Assembly (NCBI GenBank): GCA_964533435.1
Contig: CAZHLU010000007.1
Coordinates: 1 to 21,042, forward strand
Reading direction: 5' to 3'
DNA from: CAZWIT01 sp964533435
GTDB taxonomy: Bacteria > Patescibacteriota > Patescibacteriia > UBA1558 > GWA2-36-10
DNA length: 21,042 nt
How positions within the stretch are numbered: the stretch's first letter is position 1; the number at the start of each line of letters is the position of its first letter. The notes beneath the pieces were generated by a model. The model did not search any database, was not told the DNA's origin, and was given only the letters and a program-made list of their open reading frames with translations. Positions 1-6,063 of the stretch are shown piece after piece. The position numbers and the translations under genes were made by a program.

Positions 1-133
1 TGAATTCCTGCGCAGCCGAATCGTTGCCGCCGTAGTTCGCGGCAACCTTGTATCCGGCGTCGCGCAAGCCCACGGAAATCGCCTCGCCGATCCCGCGCGT
101 GCCGCCCGTCACGATCGCAACCCTGCCCGCCAT
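1..133 (-). CDS. phaB: Acetoacetyl-CoA reductase-like SDR, 3' end cut by window edge
   Basis: Only the first 44 codons lie in the window; the gene runs off the left edge. The translation begins MAGRVAIVTGGTRGIGEAIS and shows the Rossmann TGGxxGxG dinucleotide-binding motif of short-chain dehydrogenases at residues 9-16. The following stretch, with GYKVAANYGGND at residues 27-38, resembles the NADPH-dependent acetoacetyl-CoA reductases (PhaB) that feed polyhydroxybutyrate synthesis, mostly in proteobacteria. A FabG-type 3-ketoacyl-ACP reductase is the main alternative, since the substrate-specific part is missing. A purine-rich GGGGGGAC site precedes the ATG. The gene follows the 216-aa ORF on the same strand after a 52-base gap with no clear terminator, so it may be cotranscribed. 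Codon use is GC-rich, unlike the core genes here, which suggests recent transfer or a chimeric contig end. Confidence 0.6.
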   Translation of the reverse strand, partial: MAGRVAIVTGGTRGIGEAISVGLRDAGYKVAANYGGNDSAAQEF

Positions 134-185
134 CGTCCTGTCCCCCCTGTTTCGTGTTTCTTGTTTTAAGTCGTCCCGGTGCGGG

Positions 186-836
186 TCAGCGCTCCACGCA
201 CATCGCGATGCCCATGCCGCCGTGGTGCATCATGCACACCAGGCACAGGCGCCAGACCTTGTCGCCGAGCGGCATCTGCGGCACGCCGTTCTTGCCGAAG
301 ATCGGGATGCCGGCCTTGCCGTCGATGCCCGAGCCCAGCTTGGTGACCATCTGCAGAGTGTCTTCCTCGTCGTTGCTGCGCTTCGTCTTCATCTGCGAGA
401 CGAACTCACACACGCGGACGAAGACGCGGTCGGACGGGTAGTCCGGGTTGCCGGCGTAGAAGGCCAGCGCGGCGTTGATGTCCTTCGTGACCTCGGGGCG
501 TTCCATCTCGGCCTTCTGCTGCTGCAGGGCCTCGATGCAGGCCCGCACGCGGTCGTGGTCGTGGTTCATCATGCCGACGGCTTCGGGAAGGTTCGGCCAG
601 ATCCGCATGACGAGCATGCGGTAGCCGTTGCCCGGAACCTGGAGGCCGCGCCGCCGTTCGTCGATGACGACCGACATGGGCTTGGCCGTGCCGGTGCCGT
701 GTTCGGCCGTGCCGTCCTGGACGTACACGACACTGTAGGCGTTGCGGTACTCGCTCTCGCGCGGGGCCGTGGCAGTGGTCGGGGCCGGGGTCGTGGGGGC
801 CTCGGGGGCCTTGGTGGTAGCGTTCTTACGAGCCAT
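186..836 (-). CDS. Unrecognised 216-aa GC-rich protein
   Basis: I do not recognise this protein. Residues 2-26 are an Ala/Thr/Pro-rich low-complexity segment starting MARKNATTKAPEAP, with no signal peptide or membrane span. The rest looks folded: a mixed segment ending in a helical, charged region (RACIEALQQQKAEMERPEV), then a C-terminal part rich in Gly, Met and Cys that ends HHGGMGIAMCVER. The start is well supported: AGGAGG sits 8-9 bases upstream and a consensus promoter lies at 924-952, giving a leader of about 80 nt. One 60-base line inside the gene (241-300) has 41 G+C, far above the AT-rich core genes. It is the first gene after the promoter and may be cotranscribed with the phaB-like gene. 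The clean reading frame, promoter and ribosome site make it a real gene; the function is unknown. Confidence 0.7.
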   Translation of the reverse strand: MARKNATTKAPEAPTTPAPTTATAPRESEYRNAYSVVYVQDGTAEHGTGTAKPMSVVIDERRRGLQVPGNGYRMLVMRIWPNLPEAVGMMNHDHDRVRACIEALQQQKAEMERPEVTKDINAALAFYAGNPDYPSDRVFVRVCEFVSQMKTKRSNDEEDTLQMVTKLGSGIDGKAGIPIFGKNGVPQMPLGDKVWRLCLVCMMHHGGMGIAMCVER

Positions 837-868
837 CTTGCTTACCTCCTGAAAATGGGAATGTGCAC

Positions 869-918
869 ATCCCCTAAAGTGACAACAGTACCGAAAGACA
901 GTACGTTTATTAGGGGAT
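869..918 (-). promoter_or_regulatory. 5'-terminal hairpin in the leader of the 216-aa gene
   Basis: Reading the minus strand, ATCCCCTAA (918-910) pairs perfectly with TTAGGGGAT (877-869), 9 bp. It encloses about 32 nt that contain GTACTGT twice. The predicted transcription start of the promoter at 924-952 falls at about 917, so the stem would start at the very 5' end of the mRNA. The ribosome site at 844-850 is outside the stem. A stabilising 5' hairpin is the simplest reading; a cis-regulatory element is possible, but it matches no riboswitch class I know. Confidence 0.5.
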
Positions 919-923
919 TTTGC

Positions 924-952
924 ATTATATCATATATCAAATTATTTGTCAA
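924..952 (-). promoter_or_regulatory. Consensus sigma-70 promoter for the 216-aa gene
   Basis: On the minus strand: TTGACA (952-947), a 17-base spacer, TATAAT (929-924). Both hexamers are perfect and a TG lies one base upstream of the -10 (TGA-TATAAT, extended -10). Predicted start is about 917. Confidence 0.85.
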
Positions 953-963
953 GGGGGTATTGA

Positions 964-994
964 AAAGCCCCGGCGCTAGACGCGTCGGGGCTTT
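964..994 (-). terminator. Terminator of the lipoprotein gene
   Basis: AAAGCCCCG (964-972) pairs with CGGGGCTTT (986-994), with an inner GCG/CGC pairing. On the minus strand it is followed by TTTTC. It lies about 30 bases past the stop codon at 1023 and just upstream of the next promoter, so it separates the two minus-strand units. Confidence 0.75.
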
Positions 995-1022
995 GGGCGA
1001 AGTGGCTTTTTGCTGCTGATTC

Positions 1023-1397
1023 CTAGATATAGCAGTCGATCTTGACTCTGGAGAGAACTTCCCCAGATCTGCGATCACGAAGCAATACTTCGTAATTGCC
1101 CACCACCAGGGTGGCCTTCAGATCGTGCATAACCTTGGTCAGAAACCGGCCGTTCTTGTGTATTTCCATATAGGCCAGTTTATTGGCCTGGTTGGAGACC
1201 ACGCAGATTGGCTTCTCATCAGCCAGACGGACTCGCAGGGAGTCGCCATCGACGCACACACGCGTGTAGTCGATGTAGTTGGGGTTGGGCCGGACCAGAA
1301 TGGTCGGCGCGTCGGTTTTGATCGGCTTCTGCGCCGTGCAGGCAGTCAGAGACAGCGACACGAGCAGCAGGCCGATGATCAGGAAAAACTTACGCAT
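1023..1397 (-). CDS. Small lipoprotein, unknown function
   Basis: This 124-aa protein has a textbook lipoprotein signal: MRKFF, a hydrophobic core IIGLLLVSLSL, and lipobox LTAC with the lipidated cysteine at residue 20. The mature part is about 105 residues, mostly polar and probably beta-rich, with three further cysteines at about residues 48, 65 and 122 that could form a disulfide outside the membrane. I recognise no family. The start is fixed by AAGGAGGG five to six bases upstream and by a consensus promoter at 1450-1478 that gives a leader of about 46 nt. A hairpin terminator follows at 964-994, so this is a single-gene unit. It is visibly richer in GC than rplU and dnaB next door. It is likely a cell-surface lipoprotein of the same accessory class as the 216-aa gene. 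Confidence 0.75.
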   Translation of the reverse strand: MRKFFLIIGLLLVSLSLTACTAQKPIKTDAPTILVRPNPNYIDYTRVCVDGDSLRVRLADEKPICVVSNQANKLAYMEIHKNGRFLTKVMHDLKATLVVGNYEVLLRDRRSGEVLSRVKIDCYI

Positions 1398-1449
1398 GTT
1401 AACCCTCCTTGGTTTTCTATCACTTCAATTGTCCTTAAAGAGCTTCTAT

Positions 1450-1478
1450 ATTATATCATATATTTGATATATTGTCAA
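1450..1478 (-). promoter_or_regulatory. Consensus extended sigma-70 promoter for the lipoprotein gene
   Basis: On the minus strand: TTGACA (1478-1473), 17-base spacer, TGA-TATAAT (-10 at 1455-1450). It shares the 14-base core ATATATGATATAAT with the promoter at 924-952. Confidence 0.85.
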
Positions 1479-1504
1479 ATATAATATAATAAGATATAAA
1501 AGCA

Positions 1505-1533
1505 TTGACAATTAGCTTATTTTTTGTTAACAT
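1505..1533 (+). promoter_or_regulatory. Promoter for rplU
   Basis: TTGACA (1505-1510), 17-base spacer, TGT-TAACAT (-10 at 1528-1533). The start would be near 1540, leaving a leader of about 25 nt without a Shine-Dalgarno. It is back to back with the lipoprotein promoter, 27 bases away. Confidence 0.65.
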
Positions 1534-1564
1534 TTACACCGTATTTATAAATTATTATATTCTT

Positions 1565-1882
1565 ATGTTAGCAGTAATAAAAACTGGCGGTAAACAATAC
1601 CCAGTCAAAGTTGGCGACAAGTTATCAGTCGAGAAATTAGCAGTTAGTGAAAATGGTGCTAAAATTATTTTTGATGAAGTTTTACTTGTAGTTGATGATA
1701 AAGATCAAGTAACTGTTGGTAAACCATTACTTGATAAAGTAAAAGTAGAAGCTAGTTTAGTTAAAAATTATAAAACTAAAAAAGTAGATGTCTTAAAATA
1801 TAAAAATAAGACTCGTTATCGTAAACGTTTTGGACACCGTCAGCAACAAGCTGAAGTTAAAATTGAAAAAATTATCTTATAA
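1565..1882 (+). CDS. rplU: 50S ribosomal protein L21
   Basis: The protein is 105 aa, the usual L21 length. It starts MLAVIKTGGKQYPVKVGD, the conserved L21 N-terminus, and contains the C-terminal GHRQQQAEVKIEKI region typical of the family, where L21 binds 23S rRNA in the large subunit. An in-frame ATG at 1505 would add 20 hydrophobic residues absent from L21 and would start inside the promoter, so 1565 is preferred. No Shine-Dalgarno is visible. In most bacteria rpmA (L27) follows rplU directly; here a bidirectional terminator and the convergent recR follow instead. Identification is secure. Confidence 0.97.
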   Translation: MLAVIKTGGKQYPVKVGDKLSVEKLAVSENGAKIIFDEVLLVVDDKDQVTVGKPLLDKVKVEASLVKNYKTKKVDVLKYKNKTRYRKRFGHRQQQAEVKIEKIIL

Positions 1883-1884
1883 TA

Positions 1885-1909
1885 AAAATCCCGCTAGTTG
1901 CGGGATTTT
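1885..1909. terminator. Bidirectional terminator between rplU and recR
   Basis: AAAATCCCGC (1885-1894), loop TAGTT, GCGGGATTTT (1900-1909): a 10-bp stem flanked by A and T runs, so it can stop transcription from both convergent genes. It overlaps the recR stop codon. Confidence 0.85.
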
Positions 1910-2504
1910 ATAATTCTTTTCGGTTTTGTAGGGCTGAACTTAAAGTGGCCTCATCAGTGTATTCAATGTTTGCGCCCATTGGTATGCCACGAGCTAGTTG
2001 ACTAACTTTAAGAGGATATTTTTTGAGGAGCTTACTTAAATATAGGGTGGTAGCTTCTCCTTCTAAACTTTGATCTAAAGCTAAAATTATTTCTTCAATA
2101 TTATTTTTGCTTAAGCGGATTTCTAATTCTTTTATTTTTAGTTTATCAGGTGTCACTCCTTCTAAGGGACTTAAATAGCCGCTAAGTAAATGATAAGTAC
2201 CATTAAACTCTCCAGTTTTTTCAACAGCTTCTACGTCTTGATTGTGAGCTACGATACAAATCAAGTTTTGATTTCTTTTAGGATCGGCACAAATATTACA
2301 TAAACCTTGATCGCTGAGATTAAAACATTGAGGACAAAAACTAACTTGAGAGTAAGCATCATCAAGAGCTCTTGCTAGTTCTTTCATGTCTGCTTTGCGG
2401 TGTAATAAATCAAAAGCTAACCGGGTGGAAGTTTTAGGTCCAATGCCCGGCAGTTTGTCAAACTCATTTATTATTTTTTGGATAAAATCTGGTAAGTAAG
2501 CCAC
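1908..2504 (-). CDS. recR: Recombination mediator RecR
   Basis: At 198 aa this is full-length RecR, which with RecF/RecO loads RecA at gapped DNA. The helix-hairpin-helix region is near residues 8-37 (KLPGIGPKTSTRLA), followed by a C4 zinc finger with cysteines at 57, 60, 69 and 72, a Toprim domain from about 81 to 175, and the C-terminal ARGIPMGANIEYTDEATL signature. The Toprim acidic segment reads LDQSLEGEAT where NPTVEGEAT is more usual; the glutamates are kept. It is the last gene of a minus-strand operon, 11 bases after ybaB, without a clear Shine-Dalgarno. The bidirectional terminator overlaps its end. Confidence 0.96.
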   Translation of the reverse strand: MAYLPDFIQKIINEFDKLPGIGPKTSTRLAFDLLHRKADMKELARALDDAYSQVSFCPQCFNLSDQGLCNICADPKRNQNLICIVAHNQDVEAVEKTGEFNGTYHLLSGYLSPLEGVTPDKLKIKELEIRLSKNNIEEIILALDQSLEGEATTLYLSKLLKKYPLKVSQLARGIPMGANIEYTDEATLSSALQNRKEL

Positions 2505-2515
2505 TTGCTTATAGA

Positions 2516-2809
2516 TTATTGTAGACCAGATAAATCAAAGCCACCATTTTGTTGCATAACAGTAGCCATTTTTCTCTGGATTTTTTTAATACATTCGGCT
2601 AAGCCATCTTTAATAGCTTTTTCTAATTCTACTTTTTTATCAGGTGATAAAAATTCTTTTTTAATATCAATAGATTTTAGCTCTTGATTGCCATCCATGA
2701 CAATTTTGACAGCACTATTTTCGACTTCGACTAGTTCTTGAGCTAAGATACTCTTTAGATTATTTGCTTGTTTACGTAGATCGTTAAATTGTTTTAATTT
2801 GTTGAACAT
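2516..2809 (-). CDS. ybaB: YbaB/EbfC nucleoid-associated protein
   Basis: This 97-aa protein fits the YbaB/EbfC family of small dimeric DNA-binding proteins. Its N-terminal helix is MFNKLKQFNDLRKQANNL; a central beta segment, VKIVMDGNQELKSIDI, has the family pattern; and the C-terminal helix ends near FDLSGLQ. Genes of this family usually sit immediately upstream of recR, as here with an 11-base gap. In many bacteria dnaX precedes the pair, but here dnaB does, 17 bases away, so the three minus-strand genes probably form one operon. No Shine-Dalgarno is apparent. Confidence 0.92.
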   Translation of the reverse strand: MFNKLKQFNDLRKQANNLKSILAQELVEVENSAVKIVMDGNQELKSIDIKKEFLSPDKKVELEKAIKDGLAECIKKIQRKMATVMQQNGGFDLSGLQ

Positions 2810-2826
2810 ATTTTTATTAATATTTT

Positions 2827-4281
2827 TTAAGGAATATTTTGCCAGCCTAAGGTAGTTGGCAATTCTTCGCTACTTAAAGTTAAATCTATTTCGCCATGGT
2901 TAGCTGGGGGTGGGGCAATATTTTGACTTTGTCCTTCACGTTCAGTATCTAAGTTTTTGAAACTAACTTTGTTTTCATCAAAGAATAAACGGACAACGCC
3001 AGTCGGACCATTACGGTGTTTATCAACGTGAATTTCGGCTAAATGCCTTTCTTCTTCTGGGCAATCACCTCTGGTTTTATCTTTAGCGCGTCGATAAATA
3101 AACATTACTACATCAGCATCTTGTTCAATTGATCCAGATTCACGTAAGTCAGCGAGTTTTGGTATGGCCGGTGATCTGTTTTCAACAGCACGGGACAATT
3201 GAGAAAGAGCAAGTACTGGAATATCAAGTTCTCTGGCTATTTGTTTTAAGGCTCTAGAGATTTCTGATATTTCTTGCACTCTATTTTCTTGGCGACCACC
3301 ACCATCCATTAATTGTAAGTAGTCAATTACTAAAAAGCCAAGATTGTGTTCCATTTTTAGACGCCTAGCTTTAGTACGTATTTCCATAATATTAGCATTA
3401 GCCGAGTCGTCTATAAAAATTGGTGCTTCTGATAAAATACCCATGGCCCTACCAATGCGAGGAAAATCATCGTCATCTTCTTTGTCAGAAAGTCTGCCAG
3501 TACGCATTTTCCATAAATCTACTTGAGCTTCAGAGGCGAGCATGCGATCAACTAGTTGTTCTTTGGACATTTCTAAAGAAAATATGCCAACGGGAACTTT
3601 TGAATTGACAGCGATATTGCGTACCATGTCTAGAGCCAAAGTTGTTTTACCTAAAGAAGGTCGAGCTGCCAAAATTACTAAGTCAGAATTTTGTAAACCA
3701 GATAAAAGCTTGTCTAAAGCAGTATAGCCAGTTGGAATGCCGCGAGTACCTAAGCCACCCATTTTATGTAATTCATCAATACGAGTAAAAGCTTCTCCTA
3801 GAACGTTTTTAATAGAAATAAAATTTTTCTTTAAAGATTCTTGAGAAATAGAAAATAATTTTTGTTCAGCTTTATCTAGTAGTTTTTCCACATCTTCAGA
3901 TTCACTAAAGCTAAATTCGCTAATTTCTGAAGCAGCTTGTTCTAATTTTCTTAAAGTAGATTTTTTACGAATAATATTAGCGTAAGTCAGAACATGAGAA
4001 GCGTTAGGTACAGCTGCGGTTAGGTCGGCTAAGTAGGCTTTGCCACCGACCATTTCCAATTGTTTTTTTTCATTTAAGCGATTAGCTAGAGATAAGATAT
4101 CAATTGGTTCGTGTTTTTCAAATAAATCTAAAATAGTTTGGTAAATAATACCATTAATATCTTTATAAAAATCACTAGGTTTTAAAGTATCGCCAATTTT
4201 AATAACAGCGTCTTTATCGATGAGCAGAGCACCTAAGATACTAGCCTCGGCTTCTAAATTTTGGGGAGGAATTTTGGGCAT
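2827..4281 (-). CDS. dnaB: Replicative DNA helicase DnaB
   Basis: The 484-aa protein has the complete DnaB arrangement. The N-terminal primase-interacting domain covers about residues 3-105 (PPQNLEAEASILGALL), a linker follows, and a RecA-like ATPase domain starts near 180. Visible motifs are Walker A ARPSLGKTT (206-214), Walker B LVIDYLQLM (317-325), LSQLSRAVENR (359-369) and DLRESGSIEQDAD (378-390). As a hexamer it unwinds the replication fork. Walker A has Leu where Met is usual (RPSMGKT). No intein is present. A TACAAT box lies at 4294-4289 on the minus strand, 7 bases before the ATG, so the mRNA may be leaderless; the -35 is weak. It heads the operon with ybaB and recR. Confidence 0.97.
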   Translation of the reverse strand: MPKIPPQNLEAEASILGALLIDKDAVIKIGDTLKPSDFYKDINGIIYQTILDLFEKHEPIDILSLANRLNEKKQLEMVGGKAYLADLTAAVPNASHVLTYANIIRKKSTLRKLEQAASEISEFSFSESEDVEKLLDKAEQKLFSISQESLKKNFISIKNVLGEAFTRIDELHKMGGLGTRGIPTGYTALDKLLSGLQNSDLVILAARPSLGKTTLALDMVRNIAVNSKVPVGIFSLEMSKEQLVDRMLASEAQVDLWKMRTGRLSDKEDDDDFPRIGRAMGILSEAPIFIDDSANANIMEIRTKARRLKMEHNLGFLVIDYLQLMDGGGRQENRVQEISEISRALKQIARELDIPVLALSQLSRAVENRSPAIPKLADLRESGSIEQDADVVMFIYRRAKDKTRGDCPEEERHLAEIHVDKHRNGPTGVVRLFFDENKVSFKNLDTEREGQSQNIAPPPANHGEIDLTLSSEELPTTLGWQNIP

Positions 4282-4383
4282 GGGAAATATTGTAGTCTTA
4301 GCTTAACCTATTTTGTTTATTTTTTCAAGCTAAAAATATAGACAGTTTATACTCATTTTAAATACAGCTTAAATAAATTTATC

Positions 4384-4412
4384 TTGACAATTGTTAAAAA
4401 ATAATTTATAAT
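4384..4412 (+). promoter_or_regulatory. Consensus sigma-70 promoter for the tRNA-Lys region
   Basis: TTGACA (4384-4389), 17-base spacer, TATAAT (4407-4412). The predicted start is near 4419, 20 bases before the tRNA-like element and about 120 bases before the tRNA. I see no usable promoter between the two: a TTGAAA/TATATG pair at 4510-4538 would start inside the tRNA. Confidence 0.85.
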
Positions 4413-4438
4413 ATTTCCGTATTTTTTAATTTTTTCTT

Positions 4439-4505
4439 GCGCCTAAGCTTAAGTCGGTAGATTCGCCAGCTGGCGGACTTTTAAGCAAATGGCTAAAAGT
4501 GGCGC
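4439..4505 (+). ncRNA. Degenerate tRNA-Lys-like element
   Basis: This 67-base stretch shares three ordered blocks with the intact tRNA-Lys 32 bases downstream: GCGCCTA at the 5' end, AGTCGGTAGA of the D arm, and CTTTTAAGCAAA of the anticodon loop and stem. The end TGGCGC resembles the tRNA 3' end, TGGGCGC. GCGCC and GGCGC can form a 5-bp closing stem. The T-arm is lost. Between D arm and anticodon block lies the 12-bp palindrome CGCCAGCTGGCG, and the anticodon block is drawn into a new stem, ACTTTT/AAAAGT. It is not a working tRNA. It may be a decayed duplicate or a structured leader cleaved from the tRNA precursor. Confidence 0.6.
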
Positions 4506-4537
4506 TTCATTGAAAAGATTACAAAAATTATTTATAT

Positions 4538-4613
4538 GCGCCTATAGCTCAGTCGGTAGAGCAGTTGCCTTTTAAGCAAACGGTCGTAGGTTCGATTCCT
4601 ACTGGGCGCACCA
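4538..4613 (+). tRNA. tRNA-Lys (anticodon UUU)
   Basis: A complete 76-base cloverleaf with encoded CCA. Acceptor GCGCCTA pairs with TGGGCGC (one G-U); the D arm is GCTC/GAGC; the anticodon loop is CTTTTAA, giving TTT; the T arm is GTAGG/CCTAC with loop TTCGATT; the discriminator is A at 4610. The anticodon stem has one G-A mismatch at its outer pair (27-43). It reads both lysine codons. It is probably transcribed from the promoter at 4384 through the tRNA-like element. Confidence 0.95.
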
Positions 4614-4659
4614 TAAACCACTCACTACGTTCGGGTTTATAGCACGCCATTATTTAAAT

Positions 4660-4680
4660 CAACCTATTTGGTTGTTTTTT
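4660..4680 (+). terminator. Terminator of the tRNA-Lys unit
   Basis: CAACC (4660-4664), loop TATTT, GGTTG (4670-4674), then six T. A separate trailer stem, ATAAACC (4613-4619) with GGTTTAT (4634-4640), lies between the tRNA and this terminator. Confidence 0.7.
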
Positions 4681-4696
4681 GTTTATAAATTTATTC

Positions 4697-4725
4697 TTGA
4701 CCAAATGAGTTTTTTGTTTTATAGT
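4697..4725 (+). promoter_or_regulatory. Promoter of the 128-aa orphan gene
   Basis: TTGACC (4697-4702), 17-base spacer, TATAGT (4720-4725). The start is near 4732, giving a leader of about 48 nt. Confidence 0.75.
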
Positions 4726-4779
4726 ATTTACCTATTTTGTTCCCCCAGAAAGCAAAACCCCAACGAAGGAGCAGTGGCT

Positions 4780-5166
4780 ATGCCAATTGATTTGCTGGAC
4801 ATTTTTCATATCATTAGTAATGGTTGTAAGGTAAAAGTTACTATAGAAAAGACTAGGGAGATTAGGAAAAAGATTCGTAAACTGGATGATCCAGAGCAAA
4901 TCAGATCTTGTATGCGTATTCTTTTGAGCTATTATCCGGAAGAAAGTCTGATTGAATTTTGTTTGGACAGCTTGTTTATCAATGCTCGTCCTGATCGCTT
5001 GAGTGGCCCTAAGCACAATATTTGGGTCAGAGAAGTGATCAAGTTGGCCGAAGCTATCAAGAGCTTCCATATTCCTGAATGGGAATTGGTCATGTACAGG
5101 AAGATGAATTTTTATTGTCCGCAGTTGGTGGATGAAATCTGGCAAGACGCGGTGCCTGGTAGTTAA
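4780..5166 (+). CDS. Unrecognised 128-aa protein (orphan unit 1)
   Basis: I do not recognise this 128-aa protein, which starts MPIDLLDIFHIISNGCKVKV. It appears mostly helical, with a basic patch (KTREIRKKIRK) near residues 24-34, five cysteines, and several aromatic residues toward the C-terminus (HIPEWELVMYRKMNFYCPQL). There is no signal peptide or membrane segment. The ATG at 4780 is chosen because GAAGGAG lies 8 bases upstream and the promoter at 4697-4725 precedes it; the frame is open back to 4672, but that ATG lies before the promoter. A strong terminator follows at 5187, so the gene is its own transcription unit. It is the first of three such plus-strand units in a row with more mixed codons than the core genes. 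Confidence 0.72.
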   Translation: MPIDLLDIFHIISNGCKVKVTIEKTREIRKKIRKLDDPEQIRSCMRILLSYYPEESLIEFCLDSLFINARPDRLSGPKHNIWVREVIKLAEAIKSFHIPEWELVMYRKMNFYCPQLVDEIWQDAVPGS

Positions 5167-5186
5167 GGGTTCTGCTAGCAATACAG

Positions 5187-5217
5187 CCCTGTCGTGTTCG
5201 ACGCGACGGGGTTTTTT
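5187..5217 (+). terminator. Terminator of orphan unit 1
   Basis: CCCTGTCGTG (5187-5196), loop TTCGA, CGCGACGGGG (5202-5211): a 10-bp stem with two G-U pairs, followed by six T. Confidence 0.9.
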
Positions 5218-5219
5218 AT

Positions 5220-5248
5220 TTGCTTATTTTTTTCTTTGGCTTTAAAAT
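5220..5248 (+). promoter_or_regulatory. Promoter of the 198-aa orphan gene
   Basis: TTGCTT (5220-5225), 17-base spacer, TAAAAT (5243-5248), three bases after the previous terminator. The start is near 5255, about 51 nt before the ATG. It is weaker than the other promoters in this class. Confidence 0.6.
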
Positions 5249-5305
5249 TATGGCGAGTGTTTGTTTCTTTGTCAGTACATCTCTAGACAACAGGAGGTTG
5301 ACTGT

Positions 5306-5902
5306 ATGCTTTCCGGTGAAGTGGTTAATACCAAAGGTCTGTTTGCAGATATTTTTGCTGGCTTACAAGTTAAATTTGGAGCAGAGGAGATTAGGCTAGA
5401 TAGACCGATTCGGGCAGTCATCACTGTTAATAATCCAGAGCATCGGGTTGAAAATCAGCGTATGCGCTATGATCGTTTTTTGTATATACGTTTGGCTAAA
5501 AAAATATGGATTTTGTGCTTGGGCGCTAATGAGACTAGTGATGGTGTTCACTACATAGCAGATTTGTCTGCTTTGCGTATTTTTGATACCAAGTTGCAAG
5601 CAATCGAAACTATTGCTGAGATTAAGGCTAGACTCAGATCTAGTCGCACTTTCCATTATTCCTTGCTTTGTGCTCGGGCTAGTAACGATTTGCTTTTTCC
5701 TTTAGAAAGTATGCATTACGAAATGATGCAAGCTTTTTCGGATGTTGATCCAAATGTTTTTTGGGTAGCTCCTCGTCATCGTGATCTTAGTTTTGGCGAT
5801 GGTCAATTTCGCGAGCCTCATTTACAAGCTGGTTTTTATGAAGAAAAGGCTTTAACACATTTTGTTAATTTAACAGCTAATGTTTTGGTAAATCCTGATT
5901 AA
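5306..5902 (+). CDS. Unrecognised 198-aa protein (orphan unit 2)
   Basis: I do not recognise this 198-aa protein. It begins MLSGEVVNTKGLFADIFAGL and looks like a soluble alpha/beta protein: beta-like segments around AVITVNN and KIWILCLGANET, a helical stretch AIETIAEIKARLRSS near the middle, and a C-terminal part with many aromatic residues (FWVAPRHRDLSFGDGQFREP). No signal or membrane segment is seen. The start at 5306 has AGGAGG 8 bases upstream; the frame is open back to 5261, but upstream starts lack a ribosome site. It has its own promoter (5220-5248) and terminator (5929-5957). Its style matches the genes before and after it, but I see no sequence similarity among the three, so they do not look like a simple duplication. 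Confidence 0.72.
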   Translation: MLSGEVVNTKGLFADIFAGLQVKFGAEEIRLDRPIRAVITVNNPEHRVENQRMRYDRFLYIRLAKKIWILCLGANETSDGVHYIADLSALRIFDTKLQAIETIAEIKARLRSSRTFHYSLLCARASNDLLFPLESMHYEMMQAFSDVDPNVFWVAPRHRDLSFGDGQFREPHLQAGFYEEKALTHFVNLTANVLVNPD

Positions 5903-5928
5903 GCTCTGTGTAGAGATAAAATTTTGAT

Positions 5929-5957
5929 AAAGTCTAGCCATTTTGGCTAGACTTTTT
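5929..5957 (+). terminator. Terminator of orphan unit 2
   Basis: AAAGTCTAGCC (5929-5939), loop ATTTT, GGCTAGACTTT (5945-5955), then further T: an 11-bp perfect stem. Confidence 0.92.
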
Positions 5958-5969
5958 ATTTTATAAGTA

Positions 5970-5998
5970 TTGACTTTATATATTTTTTATGTTATAAA
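5970..5998 (+). promoter_or_regulatory. Promoter of the 135-aa orphan gene
   Basis: TTGACT (5970-5975), 17-base spacer ending TGT, TATAAA (5993-5998): an extended -10 promoter. The start is near 6005, leader about 59 nt. Confidence 0.8.
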
Positions 5999-6063
5999 AT
6001 TTTATGCATTTTATTAGTCCCTTTCACTTGTTGGTCAAACACAACACGGAGGCCGTTTAGGTA

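Noticed and set aside
869..918. Known riboswitch in the leader of the 216-aa gene
   Set aside because: The stem is real, but I could not match conserved bases of any riboswitch class I know.
48..1019. Plus-strand open frame across the GC-rich left edge
   Set aside because: It runs antisense through the phaB-like gene, the 216-aa gene, its promoter and a terminator; GC-rich DNA gives long antisense frames, and the low-complexity Gly/Arg stretch is the reverse of the Ala/Thr/Pro-rich N-terminus.
842..1078. Minus-strand open frame of 78 codons
   Set aside because: It spans a terminator, a perfect promoter and the leader hairpin, and lacks a ribosome site.
4613..4680. CRISPR or short tandem repeats near the tRNA
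   Set aside because: Only single hairpins occur; there are no regularly spaced direct repeats here or elsewhere in the window.
4672..4779. Longer start for the 128-aa orphan gene
   Set aside because: The upstream ATG lies before the promoter and inside the tRNA terminator; the ATG at 4780 has the Shine-Dalgarno.
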